A DNA stretch of 64,000 bases from Cricetomys ansorgei (GCA_026225945.1 JAMJFZ010001258.1:4373001-4437000); one strand, 5' to 3'. Counted from the stretch's first letter, positions 31,989 through 45,029 are shown. A program made the numbers and translations. Notes: a model not told the origin generated them from the sequence alone.

Positions 31989-32717
31989 AGATTACAGTGA
32001 ACTGAATGTACAGCGGAAAGAAGCCTCATCTTAATTCCCTGCTTTGATCTCTTCCTCTCCTTAAATCAATAGCACATGCCACCTTTCCCACTGGGCCATG
32101 GTGTCACGTGACATGGTGTCACATGGCAGCAGCACCCGCTGTCGGTTTTCGAGTCCACCCTAGAGGAAGTGTTTTAGGCAGTGAGATTTGCACCACCTGT
32201 GGCTGGAGGAAGCCATTGGGGTGACTGTACATAGCCAATTGTCCTAGAGAGAGGTGATTCATAGGAAGGTAGAGCTGGCGCCAGGAGAGCTGTCTTTGGA
32301 GGGAGAGCCTGTGGCAATGGCGTCAGGAGGTTGGCTTCTAAAGCACCCTGTGTGGTATGGAAAGGAATTTATATTGTCTCCTGGAAGCCACCAAAGATCT
32401 GCTGAAGAGGTTAAGCAGGAATGTGACATGAGCAGGTTTCTATTTTAGAAAGTCTGCTCTGGCTGCGTGGAGAGGATGAAGTGGACTGGTGAGAGCAGGA
32501 GCTGGGAGCTGTGTGGAAGAGGGCGTCGACAGCCAGGGAGGGGCCAGGCCATCCACCTGTGCTGACACAGAGCGCCGGAAGCACGTGTGGATGAAAGAGC
32601 AGTCTCTCAAGGGGAAGACAGTAAAGAGCTGAATTTTGAATTGGGTGTTTGAGTTGTCTGATATACTATTTTTTTCTTTTAAGTGGGGGAACTTTTTAGC
32701 AAAAACTAGAATTATTA
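31989..32717. other. Mostly unique; possible ancient LINE-like piece
   Basis: At 32380-32540 ggttaagcaggaatgtgaca, tctattttagaaagtctgct and ctggctgcgtggagaggatg resemble a very old dispersed mammalian repeat that I cannot name with confidence. No gene. Confidence 0.3.
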
Positions 32718-32997
32718 CGGTGCTGTAATGGTAACTTTTTGTGTTTCTGTGACACGATATCTTGCAACAGCATCTCAGGGAAGGGAGGGTGGCAGGAACC
32801 CAAGGCAGCTGGTCGCATTTTATCTGCCATGGGAAGCAGAGATGAACGTTGGTGCTCAGCTCAGCACCCCAGGCTATGGAATGGTGCCACCCACTGTGGA
32901 TGGGTCTTCCCTATGAATCCATTCTAGAAACTGCCTCACAGACCTGCCCAGAGGCTTTTCCCAGGCGACTCTAAAGTCTGTCAAACTGACAACCCCT
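32718..32997 (-). mobile_element. MaLR-type LTR, internally shortened
   Basis: Plus strand: gtgtttctgtgacacgatat, ggcaggaacccaaggcagct, gatgaacgttggtgctcagc, ggaatggtgccacccactgt, gtctgtcaaactgacaaccc. Antisense MaLR LTR of the same subgroup as 22508-22735, with deletions. Confidence 0.7.
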
Positions 32998-35489
32998 TCA
33001 AACCACCTCAGGTATAAAGGAAGTTGGAGAAACAGCAGCCCAGGAGTCCGTCCACCGAGCGCAACCAGGAAGTGCTGTGTTTGCTTCTTCAGTGATGCTT
33101 TTCTTGAGTGCTGGGCAGTTAACAGGCAACATTATGTGTTTCCAGGAGCTGTGAAGACTCACTTAGGTTCACTGTGAGAAAGCACAGCCTCACGTCTTGT
33201 TTTGAAGCCGTGCTTCTTGTGTATAGAAGGAGTCGGTGTCAGGACTTGCTTGTAAGCCTTTCACCGTTTCCTTTGTCCCATAGCTTGGTACATCTAATTG
33301 CTTGCTCCCTCTTGCCTTCCCATGGGCCACAGAGATGATCAAGATGATGCAACTCTGTATATATCTTTGTGTCCAGGAAAAGTCACCCCAAACTCTGTTG
33401 GAGTAGTTGGTAGAGAGAGAATACATTGTTTCATCTAGCCCTCCCAGAGCATTTAGGGAGCATGATTCAGCCTCCTGCCTTGCTCGGCAAGGAGTGTCCA
33501 GCCTGGAAAAGAAAAAATAATTATGGAAGTCCCACAGAATAGCTGTCTTGGCACTGGCTGGTCCTACTGGGGTCAGAACAATTGACTATTGACAAGCCTC
33601 ACGTTCCCCACAGGCACGGAGGGAGAACTGAAGCCTTCTTTGGGGAAGGTATTATGCAGAATGTCAGAAATTTTGGTCTTGAATGAAAGGCCTCAGGGGG
33701 ACATCCAGACAGTTGCTTTATTCTGTATTTTGAGGCCGAAGGGTGATTTTTGAGAAGCAATCTTGGCAGAAAAGCCAAATTGCTTTGCTGAACCGCTGTC
33801 CAGGTTAAAGGGAGTGTTGGCAAGTGCGAGGCCCTGGATTCTTTGGACATTTCCTGCCCTGGTGGTGGATAGCTCTCCCTACCTGCTGGGAAGAAACATG
33901 GTAATGAATTAATCCAGTGCAGGGGGAAGGTTTAAGATGGCAGATGGGTGGGGCAGGGTGGGAGAGAGCAGGGTTCGTGTACTGACAACAGAAAAGCTAG
34001 AAAGCTCATTATGTGCTTCAAGCCCGAGTGCAGGGACAGCCAGACGAGATCCAGCCAGTGGCATGCTCTCTGCTCTGCCCAGGCTAATTTACACCACAAT
34101 GGCTGCTCTATGCTCTTCCTCAGAGAATTGGAATGTCACTGTACACCCCTGTGGCCTGGCGGCCAGACTTGGAAAAGGTTCCTCCTTGGACTTCCGACTT
34201 AGGCCAGCAACCGGCAAGGGACACAGGCTGTGCGTTACCCAGGAGGCTAGACAAGCATTTCCCCTGGCCACCCCAGGGTTCTCACAGAGGGAACCTCTGC
34301 TAGTCTCAGGCAGGACTCTCCCTGCAGGGACTGGCTGCTGGCCCTCCCCAACCTGGGACTGGGCTCTCTCATGCCCTCTGTGATGGCAGAGGAATTTTTC
34401 ACCCTGAGTGGGTCACTAGGAGACATTGCAAGTCAGCGTGTTTACACGACTCCCTGTAGGCCTCAGCCTTCTGTCTGTCCACACGAGAATGGCCTTATGT
34501 CCAGAGAGAGACAGCAGCCCAGCGCTGGGTTGTGTCCTACAGACAAGAGCAGACACTCGGTGTTTCACACCGTAACAGAGCTTTTGAAATTTCCTAATCT
34601 CTTTAAAAAGAGATAGCAAGAATTTAATAGCTTTTTTCTTTTAAGGAAACTGCTGATAAAGGAACTGTGACATAAGCAAAGAAAAATGTAAGTGCTTTTG
34701 AGAGCACTAGAAGCAGCAAACAGGGAAAGGCCGGCGGCCCTGACCGCCGTGTGCCTGCTCCGGCAGCTGGTTTCCATTCACACAAAGGGGAGGCTTATTT
34801 TCAAGTTGCCTTTATAAAGAGAGATATAACAGTGAGGGAAAGGAATTATAATTACTATTATTAGGAGTTTTCTGTTTTGTTTTGCTTTTTGGTTTTGTTT
34901 GTTCTTTCAAAATAGCTCTTAAGTAGAGTGTCCCAGTGCAACTTAATCTCTTATGCCAACATTACAGCCGACCCAGGCCCCACCTTCACACCTAGGGCCT
35001 GAGAGTCTGGTGCACTTTTCATAAGGAAGTCAGTCTCCCATCAGCCCTGCCTGGATGGTCCACTTACAGAGCTCACAGGCTCTCCTGGGCTCCTGAATGT
35101 TCTGAAGTCAGGGACAGGACCCGGAGGAACCGAGGCCCTCTAGAGAGATAGGGAAAATTTAAAGGGCCAGGAGGAGGGAAAGGGGCCCTTCACCCCTGGT
35201 CTGGCTGAGTCAAGAGGTACAGCACAGATAGCACTGACATGAAGACCACTGATCCAGTATTCCTTCCCTGCAGAGCAATTTCAAATAAACGGCCCTTTTC
35301 CTTCCCAGCTGTCACATGCGTTTCCAGGCGCCTCACAAGCAGCCTCGTTTACAGTAAGGACACACCCTAACTCTTGGCCCACGGTTTTGTGTTATTAGAT
35401 TTTAATGCTACCAAGTGAACCTCAGGAGCCTCCTCACCCTAAAATCTCGTTTACTGAAGCAGAGGGCTGTTTAGTCTTTGGGTTTGTTG
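32998..35489. other. Long unique stretch, no gene recognised
   Basis: About 2.5 kb without a named repeat. A 148-codon plus frame (33937-34383) shows no domain. The 34590-34920 part is AT-rich, with a T/G-rich run (34868-34905), and could be a noncoding element. Confidence 0.4.
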
Positions 35490-35600
35490 TTTGTTTGTTT
35501 GTTTTGAGACGTTGTCTCGCTATGTAACCCTAACTGTCCGGGAACTCTTCCTGCCTGAAGTGCTGGGATTACAAAGGTGCGCCTCCACACCCCATCAGGG
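35490..35600 (-). repeat. B1 SINE, internally deleted
   Basis: Plus strand: gttttgagacgttgtctcgc, tatgtaaccctaactgtccg, ggaactcttcctgcctgaag, tgctgggattacaaaggtgc. The middle (gtagaccaggctggcctcg) is missing. Confidence 0.85.
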
Positions 35601-36699
35601 CTCTTTAATAACTCTTGGATATCTGATTCAAGAGTTGCCAACGCTGTGTATTTGGTTACTCCTAAAACACTGTGTGCAGCTTTCCCTTGAGAAGCCCACG
35701 TCCACAACCAGGTGCGCCTTACCTTTGCAGGCACCCCTCTTTCTATTATTCTCATGCTTACGTTTCTGTTCAAGTCTCTTCCTAATGGAGACCCAGCTGT
35801 GCCCCACACTAATGCACACTGAAGCTCACTTCCGTGGTGGGGTCGAGAGTCCCTCCTTCACTGGCAGATCTGTGGGAAGGACTCCTCGGTCTTCTGCAGG
35901 AGGAACTTGAGCTGTGTCTTTGGCTACACCCCACTTCCACGGACAGATCCTTCCCCGTTCTCTTTGTAGAGAGTGGCAGAAACCAGAGAGGGCTTGAAGC
36001 TGATTGGTAGCTCTTGAGTCTGATGCCCACTTCGGTCAAGGGTTGAAGTGGAGGGTAGAGGTCACTCGTGGTTGGTGGTAGGCAGTTGAGAAGTAGGGTA
36101 CACTTTTTAAAGAGCTTCCTACAGTGAGAGAGACAGGGCTCCATGTAGATCGGTGTCAATCAGTGGAGCATTTGGTGCTGCAGCAGACAGGAGTTCCTCT
36201 CTTTCTCTCAGGAAAGCATTGCTCCTGGCCACAGAAGCACTTCGGGGACCCATGAGCTCCACCATCACAGCTGAAGTGACTGGGTCAAGGGTGAGCCAGT
36301 GACCAGAAACTACCAAGGAGTTCGTCCCTGAGGTTTTTAACAGTGGATCTGGAGGAGAGCAGTCAATTTCCTGTGTGATCTTGGGGCTGCTGCTCGTGAG
36401 GCAGACCCTCAGCAGGCATGTGCTCCCTCCCTCAAGAGAAGACGGAATCAGAAGTCGGGGTGGGGAGCCCCGAGAGCCTAGACAGCTCTTCCTCCGGACA
36501 GCTCAGTAGGCCCCACCACACATCAGCCCTTCTGATAGATTGGTTTGGAGGCCTCAGCTCTGCCTCCCGTCCCCCCTCTCTTCCTGTCTTTGCTTGAGCT
36601 CCTTCAAGTGGACCTTCCCCTGTAACCAAGGGAGCTCGGAATGAAAACAAATCCTAAATGTGAGTCACTGAGACAAAATATTTGTCAAAGAATGAACAT
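35601..36699. other. Unique sequence, no gene recognised
   Basis: No repeat named. Several overlapping frames of up to 139 codons without domains. Confidence 0.45.
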
Positions 36700-36800
36700 A
36701 ACTCTGAAAGTCGTGGAGGGGAGCAAGAGACAGAGGGCAGAGAGAGATCAAAAGAGTGAGAGGGAGAGAGCAAGAGAGAGAAGGGAGGGGAGAGGCACTA
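36700..36800. repeat. GA-rich purine tract
   Basis: Impure GA-rich run (gagagagatcaaaagagtga, gagagagcaagagagagaag). Confidence 0.85.
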
Positions 36801-37084
36801 GAATTTAGGTGAGCGTGTCTGCGGCTGACTTGAAGAAGACACAAGGTAAATGAGAAGGCGGGGCTGGGGGAGGGCCGGCGGTTCAACCAAAAGGTGTGAA
36901 AGAGGTGAGGGAACAGCCAGGATCCAGAGGCCTCATCTACTGGCCGTCACACGTTCTTCCAGAAGGAGGGCGGTGCTCGCATCTTACCCGGGACCAGCAG
37001 TCTCCAGGATGGTTTTGCAGTAGATGTCTTAATATCGCCGCCGACGCTCCTGATAGGGAGTAGTCACAATAAAGTAGTCATAAC
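36801..37084. other. Unique sequence, no gene recognised
   Basis: Nothing identifiable; the part from 37025 is CpG-containing (atatcgccgccgacgctcct). Confidence 0.4.
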
Positions 37085-37165
37085 TTCTTTACATCGTTGA
37101 TATTGAACCCAGGGCCCTGTGCATGCTGGGAAAGCGCCCTTCCACTGAGCTGCATCCCAGCCTCA
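37085..37165 (-). repeat. ID-like SINE
   Basis: Plus strand: gatattgaacccagggccct, gtgcatgctgggaaagcgcc, actgagctgcatcccagcct. This is the reverse complement of the BC1-related ID element or of the ID half of a B4. Confidence 0.8.
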
Positions 37166-37299
37166 GGATTCTGATTCCCACAGCACGCTGATTTCCATGG
37201 TTTCAAGGCTCTTCGTGTGACATGAGAGTCCAGCAATCTTTCCCTCTCCACAATCCTTTTAGCTTTTGCTCGGCACAAGTTAGGCCTGGAGTTACTAAC

Positions 37300-37458
37300 T
37301 CATGGGTTGGTTGATTACTGTATGTGGGGGGCGCGTGGGGCTCAGACAACATCTGAGATCGATTATCTCCTTCATCATGCAGTCCCCGTGGGTTGGACTC
37401 AGGTCTTCAGGCTCGCAGTAAGTAGCTACTCTTCCGAGCCATCTTACCAGCCCAGAGA
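37300..37458 (-). repeat. B2 SINE, diverged
   Basis: Plus strand: ccgtgggttggactcaggtc, ttcaggctcgcagtaagtag, ctactcttccgagccatctt, accagccca. The tRNA-like head lies at the right. Confidence 0.75.
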
Positions 37459-37984
37459 GTTTTAAAGCTCATTCGGGATCAGGTGCTGTTTTTAAAACTC
37501 CAATGAGACCTAAGAATTCTCTCTTAAGTAAAGCGTGCATGCTCACGTGTGACGTTTTTGCATAAAGCTCTGGGGGAGCGCTGAGAATCCTGAGCCCTCT
37601 AGGTCTACTTGCTGGCTCCTGGTTGGAATCTGCAGCAGGAATTTCCCTTGGTCCTTAGCCCAGCTCCATGGGACAGCGTCCACACTGTTCAGACACAGCC
37701 TTCCACACGAGTACCCTGACTCCTTGTGTTTGCTGTTTCCCACTCTGTCCTGTTGGTTTTCCTTGAGATAGTATTTGTAGAACTTGTATGAAGCCTAGGA
37801 TGGAGAGATTGGGGCTCACCTCCCCCAGCCCACAAGGAGCTGTGCGGTCTCTATCAGGAACTTAGGGATTCGACTCATTCAGGACCGTTTTTGATTAGCA
37901 TAATGACATAAGATTCTTTGGCTATTCAAATTATACAAATGAAGGACATTGCAGTGGATCAAGTGGTCCATCAAAGGACACACT
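37459..37984. other. Unique sequence, no gene recognised
   Basis: No repeat or exon signal recognised. Confidence 0.45.
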
Positions 37985-38372
37985 GTTTCTAATCCCTGAC
38001 TATGAATGCTACCGTATTTGGAAAAAGAATTATGCCCATAAAATTAAGATAAAGGGTCTTCGGACACGGCCATCTTGGGTAATGTGGGTGAGTCCTGGAT
38101 CCTAAATCTCCTGACACGCGCTGTGAGAGCAGCAGAGAACTGTACGAAGAGGAAGCAGAGGTTGGAGGGATGCAGCCACAAGTCAAGGAAAGCTGACAGC
38201 CTCTGGAAGTCATAAGCAGCTAGGAGCAGACTCTTCCCAGAGCTTCCGGACAGAGCACAACTCTTCCAACACCTCTGTTTCAGACTTCTGGCTTCCAGAA
38301 CTGTCAGGTGATAGACTTACCATTTTGTTCCACCCAGTTTGGATGGTTGTCTTAGCAACCGTAGGAGAACAA
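37985..38372 (+). mobile_element. MLT1-type MaLR LTR, nearly full length
   Basis: gaatgctaccgtatttggaa, aaaattaagataaagggtct, gaggttggagggatgcagcc, acaagtcaaggaaagctgac, cttctggcttccagaactgt, cacccagtttggatggttgt and caaccgtaggagaac follow the MLT1 LTR from start to end. Ancient; predates the rodent lineage. Confidence 0.85.
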
Positions 38373-38935
38373 GAATACATTACAATATCTCTGGGACTTT
38401 CTCCCCTCCTGCCCTGCTCAGGACCAACACAACATTCCTGGCTGTCCTCTGGGGCAGAGGATATCAATAATCCTGAAGGCCATTTGGCTACCACTAGTCA
38501 GCCATAGGTCCTCCGGCGGTGACAGGCAATTTCAGTTCCTAGGTCAGAAACAAAGGGCGGTTGGTTACAGTGAGAGCAGCGGCCAGGGTCTCTGAATCTG
38601 TGCAGCCCTGATTCCCAGTGAGTGACATGAAGAGAAGCTAGCCTGTGCACAGTGGGGTGAGAGGGTGGGGGTGCTATACAGTGGGGGGGAGGTTGCTGCA
38701 CACACTGCTTTAGAACTACCTTCACTTCACCTGTTGCTTTCCATAGAGGAGTTTCTTCCAGAATGTGGCTCATGTTAGCATTTCATAACCAACGCTCTCC
38801 ACGGTAGTTGTATGTAAGTTCTGTGAAGGGCAGTTCTAGACTTCGTGGTATTCCCATGATACCAAGAAACCCACTCCCAACAGGATGCTCATAACAGAGA
38901 CAGTCAGGTTTAAATCAGATGTCTCCGTTCGTTTG
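38373..38935. other. Unique sequence, no gene recognised
   Basis: Nothing named. Weak G-rich runs near 38655-38695. Confidence 0.45.
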
Positions 38936-39108
38936 TGTATTCGCTTAGGGGAGAGAGAGAGCTGGTGTGTGTGCCATGGCATGTGTGTGGAGGTCAGAGG
39001 TCAGCTCTGGGGAGATCGTTCTCTGCTTCTACCATGTGGATTCCAGGGCTCACTTGGGGGCCATCAGGCTTGGCACCTTTGCCTGCTGAGCCACCTTGCT
39101 GGCCCCAA
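38936..39108 (-). repeat. B2-family SINE
   Basis: Plus strand: gtgtggaggtcagaggtcag, gttctctgcttctaccatgt, ggattccagggctcacttgg, catcaggcttggcacctttg, tgctgagccaccttgctggc. Confidence 0.8.
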
Positions 39109-39200
39109 GTTTTATTTTTATTGCCAGTGCTGGCTATTGAACTCGTCAGAGCTCGATTCGTGCTAGACAAGCACTCCACCACTGCCCTGAATCTTTGTCC
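39109..39200 (-). repeat. ID-like SINE fragment, degenerate
   Basis: Plus strand: gtgctggctattgaactcgt, cgattcgtgctagacaagca, ctccaccactgccctgaatc. Order of an inverted ID element, with substitutions. Confidence 0.5.
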
Positions 39201-40155
39201 TGACCAGGGACCTTCTGTGGATCCCCAAGGAGCTGCCACCTTTGTTGGGTTACTTTGGAAGCTTGCACGCCCTTTGATCTGAAGGGAGACACTGTCTCAT
39301 TTCCCAAGGCTGTGAGTGAACCTTTTCTCTGTTTGTGTGTTTGTTTGCTTTTTAGGGGAACATGCTCTTCTAGTTCTACTCATCACTCACAAAGCCTTGG
39401 GAAAAAGTCTAGAATGCAGGAGTCAGAGCTTCTGCTTGCAAGGTGTCAGCATTCTGAGAGAGCCCGGGGCTTGGGAACTCTTGTTCCAGGGACCTCAGTG
39501 ACTGCTGCGCAGCCCGCGCTTCCCCGGCTGGGACAGCTCGTGAATAACTGAAGGTAACACCAATGATAACGGTGTGGCAGATTCTGCACAGAACTTCCGG
39601 GCAGCGATGACCCACCACTCACAAACTACAGAGATTTAGTTCAATTCCTTGTGGCCATTGCCCTGCGAGGCCTTTGGAGCAGCCTTCAAAGTGCTTCCAA
39701 AGAGGAGTCGCAATATCTGGAGCAGCCGCCACCTCCGGGATGCTGCCTTTGAAGAAGGCCTACTTATTTGTATCTAGGGTTCAGGAGGATTGCTAAACAG
39801 ATGCACGCTGGCTCCTAATGCTGTCCTCTTTACCAAATTCTGACTGCGCTAAATTGTGGGGGAGAACTCGAGCAGAAACACAGACAGGAGACTCGGTCAG
39901 AGAATGGCCGCTGTGGTGCGTCACCCTCTACCGAACGGCACTGTGGTCAATGCTGAGGTCAAAGCAGAGGAGATGCAGTTTGGAAACACCCAGCCCAGAT
40001 CCTATGCTCAGCTGCTCTCTGTGGTTTTGCTGTCTGAAGTGCGCCCTGGTCTAGTCTGTGTGTGCTCCCTGGTCTAGTCTGTGTGGGGCGTGAAGATTTA
40101 AGCCAACTGGTTTGAATCAAGTCCAGCTCAATGACAATTTCTGCATTATATAAAT
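39201..40155. other. Unique sequence, no gene recognised
   Basis: No named repeat. Frames of up to 115 codons cross the SINE border and lack domains. Confidence 0.45.
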
Positions 40156-40334
40156 CCTGTTGATTTATTTTTATTGTGTGTGTGTGTGTATGTGTGTGTG
40201 AACACATGAGCGTGTGTTCATACAGGCACAGACCCCACACACAGCTTCTTAAAGGGATCCTGGGGTCTGAACTCAGGCCCTCATCCTGTTGTGACAAGCA
40301 TTTTACCACCTTGGCCATCTCTCCAGCTCCAGTT
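40156..40334 (-). repeat. B2 SINE with TG tail
   Basis: Plus strand: gatttatttttattgtgtgt, ggatcctggggtctgaactc, aggccctcatcctgttgtga, caagcattttaccaccttgg, ccatctctccagctcc. Near-complete B2 in reverse. Confidence 0.9.
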
Positions 40335-41699
40335 CCACTCATTCTAGTAATAAAAGACCAAACATTAGAGAGGTGAAGCCAATAAAATGTAGTATAGTCA
40401 ATGGATTATTCAGACAGACGGAGAGAGATTGTAAATCCAAATTGTCTTTGTTAAACGAAGCAAAATCATTCCTGAATTTAGCATCTAACCTTAAAGAAAT
40501 CCAAACGCTGAGATTTGAACCTTCTTTTTCTCCCCCCCTCCCCATTTTATTTTGAGAGCAAAACACATGTTTCCCCCTGCGTCAGCAGAAGAGGCAAATG
40601 CTGCATTTGAGGCAACTGAAGGGCATGAACTTGAACTACAGTTGGAAAATATAGGCTGTTCTAGATAACATCTCAAGATTAGGAGACATCTTGATGTACA
40701 ACTTAGCGTAAGTCTTTTCTCCTGCAAAGGACCAGTTACTCTCTGTTCTGGAAACAGAGAGAAAGAGTCTACATTTCCCAGAGCGAAAAAGAAAATTAAG
40801 TCTCCAATCGGGCAAACTCACAGTTTTCCCAAGACTTATTTTGGTTCTTTATCTCGGGTCAGGGAGGAATTCCGACCTTGGGTTGGAAGGTGAATGAGCA
40901 GGCTGAGGTGTCTCCAGGGGTGAAACTCGCAGGCTTTGCTTGGAGTTCTCAAGAAATGTGCAATGACCCCTGCAGGCGGAGGGCTAACGGGGTTCAGCAG
41001 CACTGAGAGACAGCATTTAAAAGTGAAAGTGACAAGAAATGAAGAAAGAAAAAAGGAAAAAAACGCTATGAGCCACCGATCGTGGAGCCAACAAAGAAGC
41101 CTGTCGGCTCCTTCCTTGTCGGAACTCAGGGTTCTGAATCTTCAGGACGAGCCTGTGCGAGTTGGCTGAGCGGGGCCCAGTCTCACCCTGGAAGCGGTCT
41201 GGGTAGCTTCTAGCCCAACAAAACCAGGAGCAGAATGCAACTATGCATTGCAGTTCAGTGGGACCCTTGACAAGGGTGTGTCCCTTTGGGAGATCACGAC
41301 CTTCAGCCAGGCGGAGTCCAGAGTCTCAGGGCAGACAGCAGGTCCCCAGTGGGTCATCAGGAGGCTGGGAGCAGGCCACCGCTGCGCCCACCACATGGCC
41401 CAGAACTCATGTGCCCTTTCTCCTGGAGATGCTACCCTGTATGGCCGTGAGCACATCCCGAAGAATGTGTCCCAGCCTTCAGGAGGGTTTCCTCCGAGCT
41501 GATACCTAGGCTCTGGTGCTAGAAATCTTTCCCAGCAATCCTTCAGGCAGAATGTCTCTGTGCGGGTCACCACATCTCCTGCCCAAGCAGACATCCGATT
41601 GGAAGGCAAGATGGCACTGTCCACTTCCTGCAGACGTTCCAGTGTTCAAGACCAATGTGGCCGGGTTATCTTGTCTGTAAACAATTTATGACATTGCAC
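40335..41699. other. Unique sequence, possible conserved noncoding element
   Basis: 40340-40860 is AT-rich and free of repeats. 41241-41624 holds overlapping frames on both strands (up to 127 codons) with no domain. A-rich run near 41040-41064. Confidence 0.35.
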
Positions 41700-41855
41700 A
41701 GGGGCTGGGGTGAAAGGTCAGAGGGTAAAGCGGTGGCTGTGCAAGCGTGAGAACCCAAGTTTGATTCCCACGTCTGTGTCTTCTACAGCAGTTTCCTCCC
41801 TTGAGAGCCCATGAGAGTTACGTAGTGGTGAGACTCTGCCTTTAAAGACCAAAAA
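41700..41855 (+). repeat. B3-type SINE, centre deleted
   Basis: ggggctggggtgaaaggtca, gctgtgcaagcgtgagaacc, caagtttgattcccacgtct, then gtgagactctgcctttaaag. The central block between head and tail is lost. Confidence 0.6.
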
Positions 41856-42635
41856 CAGCTAAGCTGGCTTCTCTGTCTTTATTTTGTTTAGTGTGAGTGT
41901 CAGGATTTGGCTAGAATTTATAGCTTCAGGGTAAGGCATGCTCAACTTTCCTCTTTCTCTATTGGACGCTACCAGTACCTGAAGAAAACAATTAAGGAAT
42001 TAAGAAACTGGCTTAGATCAGATCACAACACAGAGAAACACTTTCTTGGCTACCAGGAACAAAGAGACTTACCCATCCAAACACTGAGACTCCTGAAGAT
42101 CACAGAAACACCAGGAGGCGTAGCGCTGTCCTCTGCAGACCCTTTGTGGAACAGGCATCGGGCTGGGGCTGTGATGGGTGTCTGGGCCCATGTGTGGTGG
42201 GTACAGAAACTTTGTTGTCATCCATAAACCTCATTACTAGTCGGGGTCATAACTATTATCAACATTGTGCTTCAATCAACACTTACAAAATAAATTTCAT
42301 CGCGGAAAACCTCAAGAATTCACACGGCTGGCATTCTGGAGGCAGGAGGGCACGGCCCAAGGCCACTCTGTGGGCTAAGTGTAACTGGAGCTCAAGATGC
42401 CCTCTCTATCTGGGCTGCTGTGTGTAGCTGGGCTGACCAAAGCACGCGTGGGACCGCTGCTCATCGCCACCATGAACGTGCCGAATGCAGCCTCCTCCAC
42501 TGCTTGAGGCACTGAGAAGACATGGTTCCTTCCCTCGAGGGGTTCTGGGGTTCTTGGGAGTCATAGCACAGCAGAATGGGAGCAGCTCCAAGAACCCAGA
42601 AACACAAAGGACTAGGCTACTCCAGGGCACCCTCG
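41856..42635. other. Unique sequence, no gene recognised
   Basis: No named repeat. A 106-codon plus frame (41907-42227) has no recognised domain. Confidence 0.45.
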
Positions 42636-43005
42636 AGATTGCTTCCTGTTGCTGTGATAAGCACCATGGCCAAAAGCAACTTTCTGGGAAAGGTCTGTTT
42701 CCTCTTTCATCTTTGAGGGAAGTCAAGGCAGGAACTCAAGCAGTCAGAACTTGGGTCAGGGACTTGAAGCAGGATCGCTCCTCCCTTGCTCAGTTTGCAT
42801 TCTTACACAGCAAGTGCAGGCTCAGCTGCATAGGTACGGTGCTGCCCACGGTGGGCTAGGCCTGCCCACATCACTCATCCATAGATAGAGCCCCACCGAC
42901 ATTCCGTCAGGCCAGTCTGATGGAGGCAAATCCTCAGCTGAGGTTCCCTTTGCCCAGGTGACTCTAGTTTGTGTTAAGTTGACAGTCAAGACTAGACCCA
43001 GCTGC
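42636..43005 (-). mobile_element. MaLR-type LTR
   Basis: Plus strand: gcttcctgttgctgtgataa, gcaccatggccaaaagcaac, gaagtcaaggcaggaactca, cacggtgggctaggcctgcc, gtgactctagtttgtgttaa, gttgacagtcaagactag. Antisense reading, nearly full length. Confidence 0.8.
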
Positions 43006-45029
43006 ATCAGAGCTTACCGCTGGGAAGGGTGGCTAGAGATGGGGATGGGGCGTAGGACTGCCACAGTGAGTTCCAGTCAAGTGAGAATGAACAACGGTAC
43101 CTCTGTCAGAGGCCAGTGAGAAGGAAGTATGATCTTGCCAGCTCTGTTCTGAAATCAGAGCTGAATGACAGCAAGCAGAGTGCTCACTGATTGACATTGC
43201 TGGCTTCATCTAGCAACCAAAGAGGAGGAAAGCCAAAAGCACTCACCTTGCTTCCTCTAAAACACAGGGATTCACAAGGCTTCCACAGGGCCTCACTGAG
43301 GGGTGTGAACTGACCCTAAAAGATGCTAGTGAAGTGACAGATGTAGACACAAGATCAGTGGAAGGTCAGCTAACTGCGGTGGGATTACTCTGCTGCCTAC
43401 CTGTCAGGCACACAGGATTTAGGGAGCAGTAATCACCTGCTTTCCCACACACACTTCCTCAGCTCCCGCCTTTCAGTCAGCCAGCATGTGAGCACTGTGC
43501 TAAAAAAACGACTCTGAAAGTCTCTGCACAGAGTTGTCTTTGTGGGGCCAGTGCCATGCTGATGTGCCAGAGGGATTAATTGTTCTCAGGGTTTCTGTTT
43601 GCAAATCTTCCCGGCATCACAAACACCCCCAAGGTCAGGTTTAGCATAGATCAATCTATTGTAATGCAACTCCAGGATGATAATACAAGAGCAAGGGCAG
43701 GAGTTAATTAAGAAGGGGATCACCCCACAGGAATCAGCGACCTCTCCAAGTAAGGGAAACCAGGAAGCCTGGAAGGGGGCAGTCTTAGATGCCAATGTGA
43801 TCTCAATCTGAAGGAGAATGCAGCCCTGATCTAGCGCAGACACCACCACAAGAGCCCTCAGGCTCAGAACCAACCGGAAAAGTCCAGATAGTAAACACAG
43901 TCCATGATCTGACTAGTAATAAGGACAAAGAATTCAGTGTTATTTTAGCACCTGCGACTCAGACAGACCTGTGGCCTTGTGAACTGACCTGTGAAATGAC
44001 ATTGATTTAATACGGGACATAAGAATGTAAAAATTAACCGTGGACAGAAATCCCGTCATTCCTTTACTTGAGCAGAGTGCGTCGTGACTGACCACCCCCT
44101 TCACAAAAAGAATATTTAGAATCTACTATTTGGCGGTTTCATCCACGTATACCACACATCTTAACCATGTCTACCTCCGACCCCCCCTCACCTTCATGTC
44201 CCCCTCTTTTTATTCTGTATAACCTGCTGAGTGCGATCAGCGCTGCCAGCCACACATGGGCACAAGGCCACCCACTGAGCTGTGAGCAGCCATTGGCGAC
44301 TGTACTTCTGAAGAAAAGGGACTCCCCTTTCCCCAGCAGCTCCTTAGCTGAGGGTGGGACCTCAGGAGCCCCCCATCTATGCTGGAATGTTGACTGGCTT
44401 GGGCTGGGGCTTATACGCAGGTGACCTTAGCTGCTGTGAGCTCAAGTCCAGAAAGCAGAAGCTCACAGCACTCCTCCAGCACCTAGGTTCTTTCTGCTCC
44501 TTCTTCCAGAGGTTTCCTGAGCCTCAGTGGGTGATAGAAGCGTCCCGAGCACTCACAGATGTGACAGAGTCTGCATTAACTGTTGCCCATTGTAAAGAGG
44601 CGCTTGGACCAAGGTTGAAAGCAACACTAATCTATGGGTTTAAACGTAAGTATTTGGAAGGAAGTTTGATTTGTCCATTTGCAAACAATAGTACCAGCTT
44701 CCTCCCTACGGCTCACGGTCTCCACAGCCGTGACTTTTGACCAGGTTTACAGTATCAGATGTGAATTCCCTCGTGTGGAAGAGGCCTCAAGTCCAAGCAG
44801 AAAGAGGCTGGTTACCCCCAGGACATGCCCAGCAACTCATAAGGAAACGTTTTTTACTTATAACATCATTAGTATTTCAATTTCTCCTGGGAACCCCATT
44901 TCTCCCTTACCTAGGCCACAGTTGACATGATCCCGGGAGAAGAAGGTTCAACACAGGACTACTTGCTACCAACATCTCTGAAAAACCAAAACCACAAAAC
45001 CACCACCAACAAAACCAAATCAAATGAAA
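43006..45029. other. Long unique stretch, no gene recognised
   Basis: Two kilobases with no named repeat. The 43560-43720 part is AT-rich with TTAAT cores. Frames of 128 and 85 codons (44354-44740, 44167-44424) have no domain. Confidence 0.4.

Noticed and set aside
33937..34383. 148-codon plus frame
   Set aside because: No domain, no splice pattern, and chance frames of this size are expected in 64 kb.
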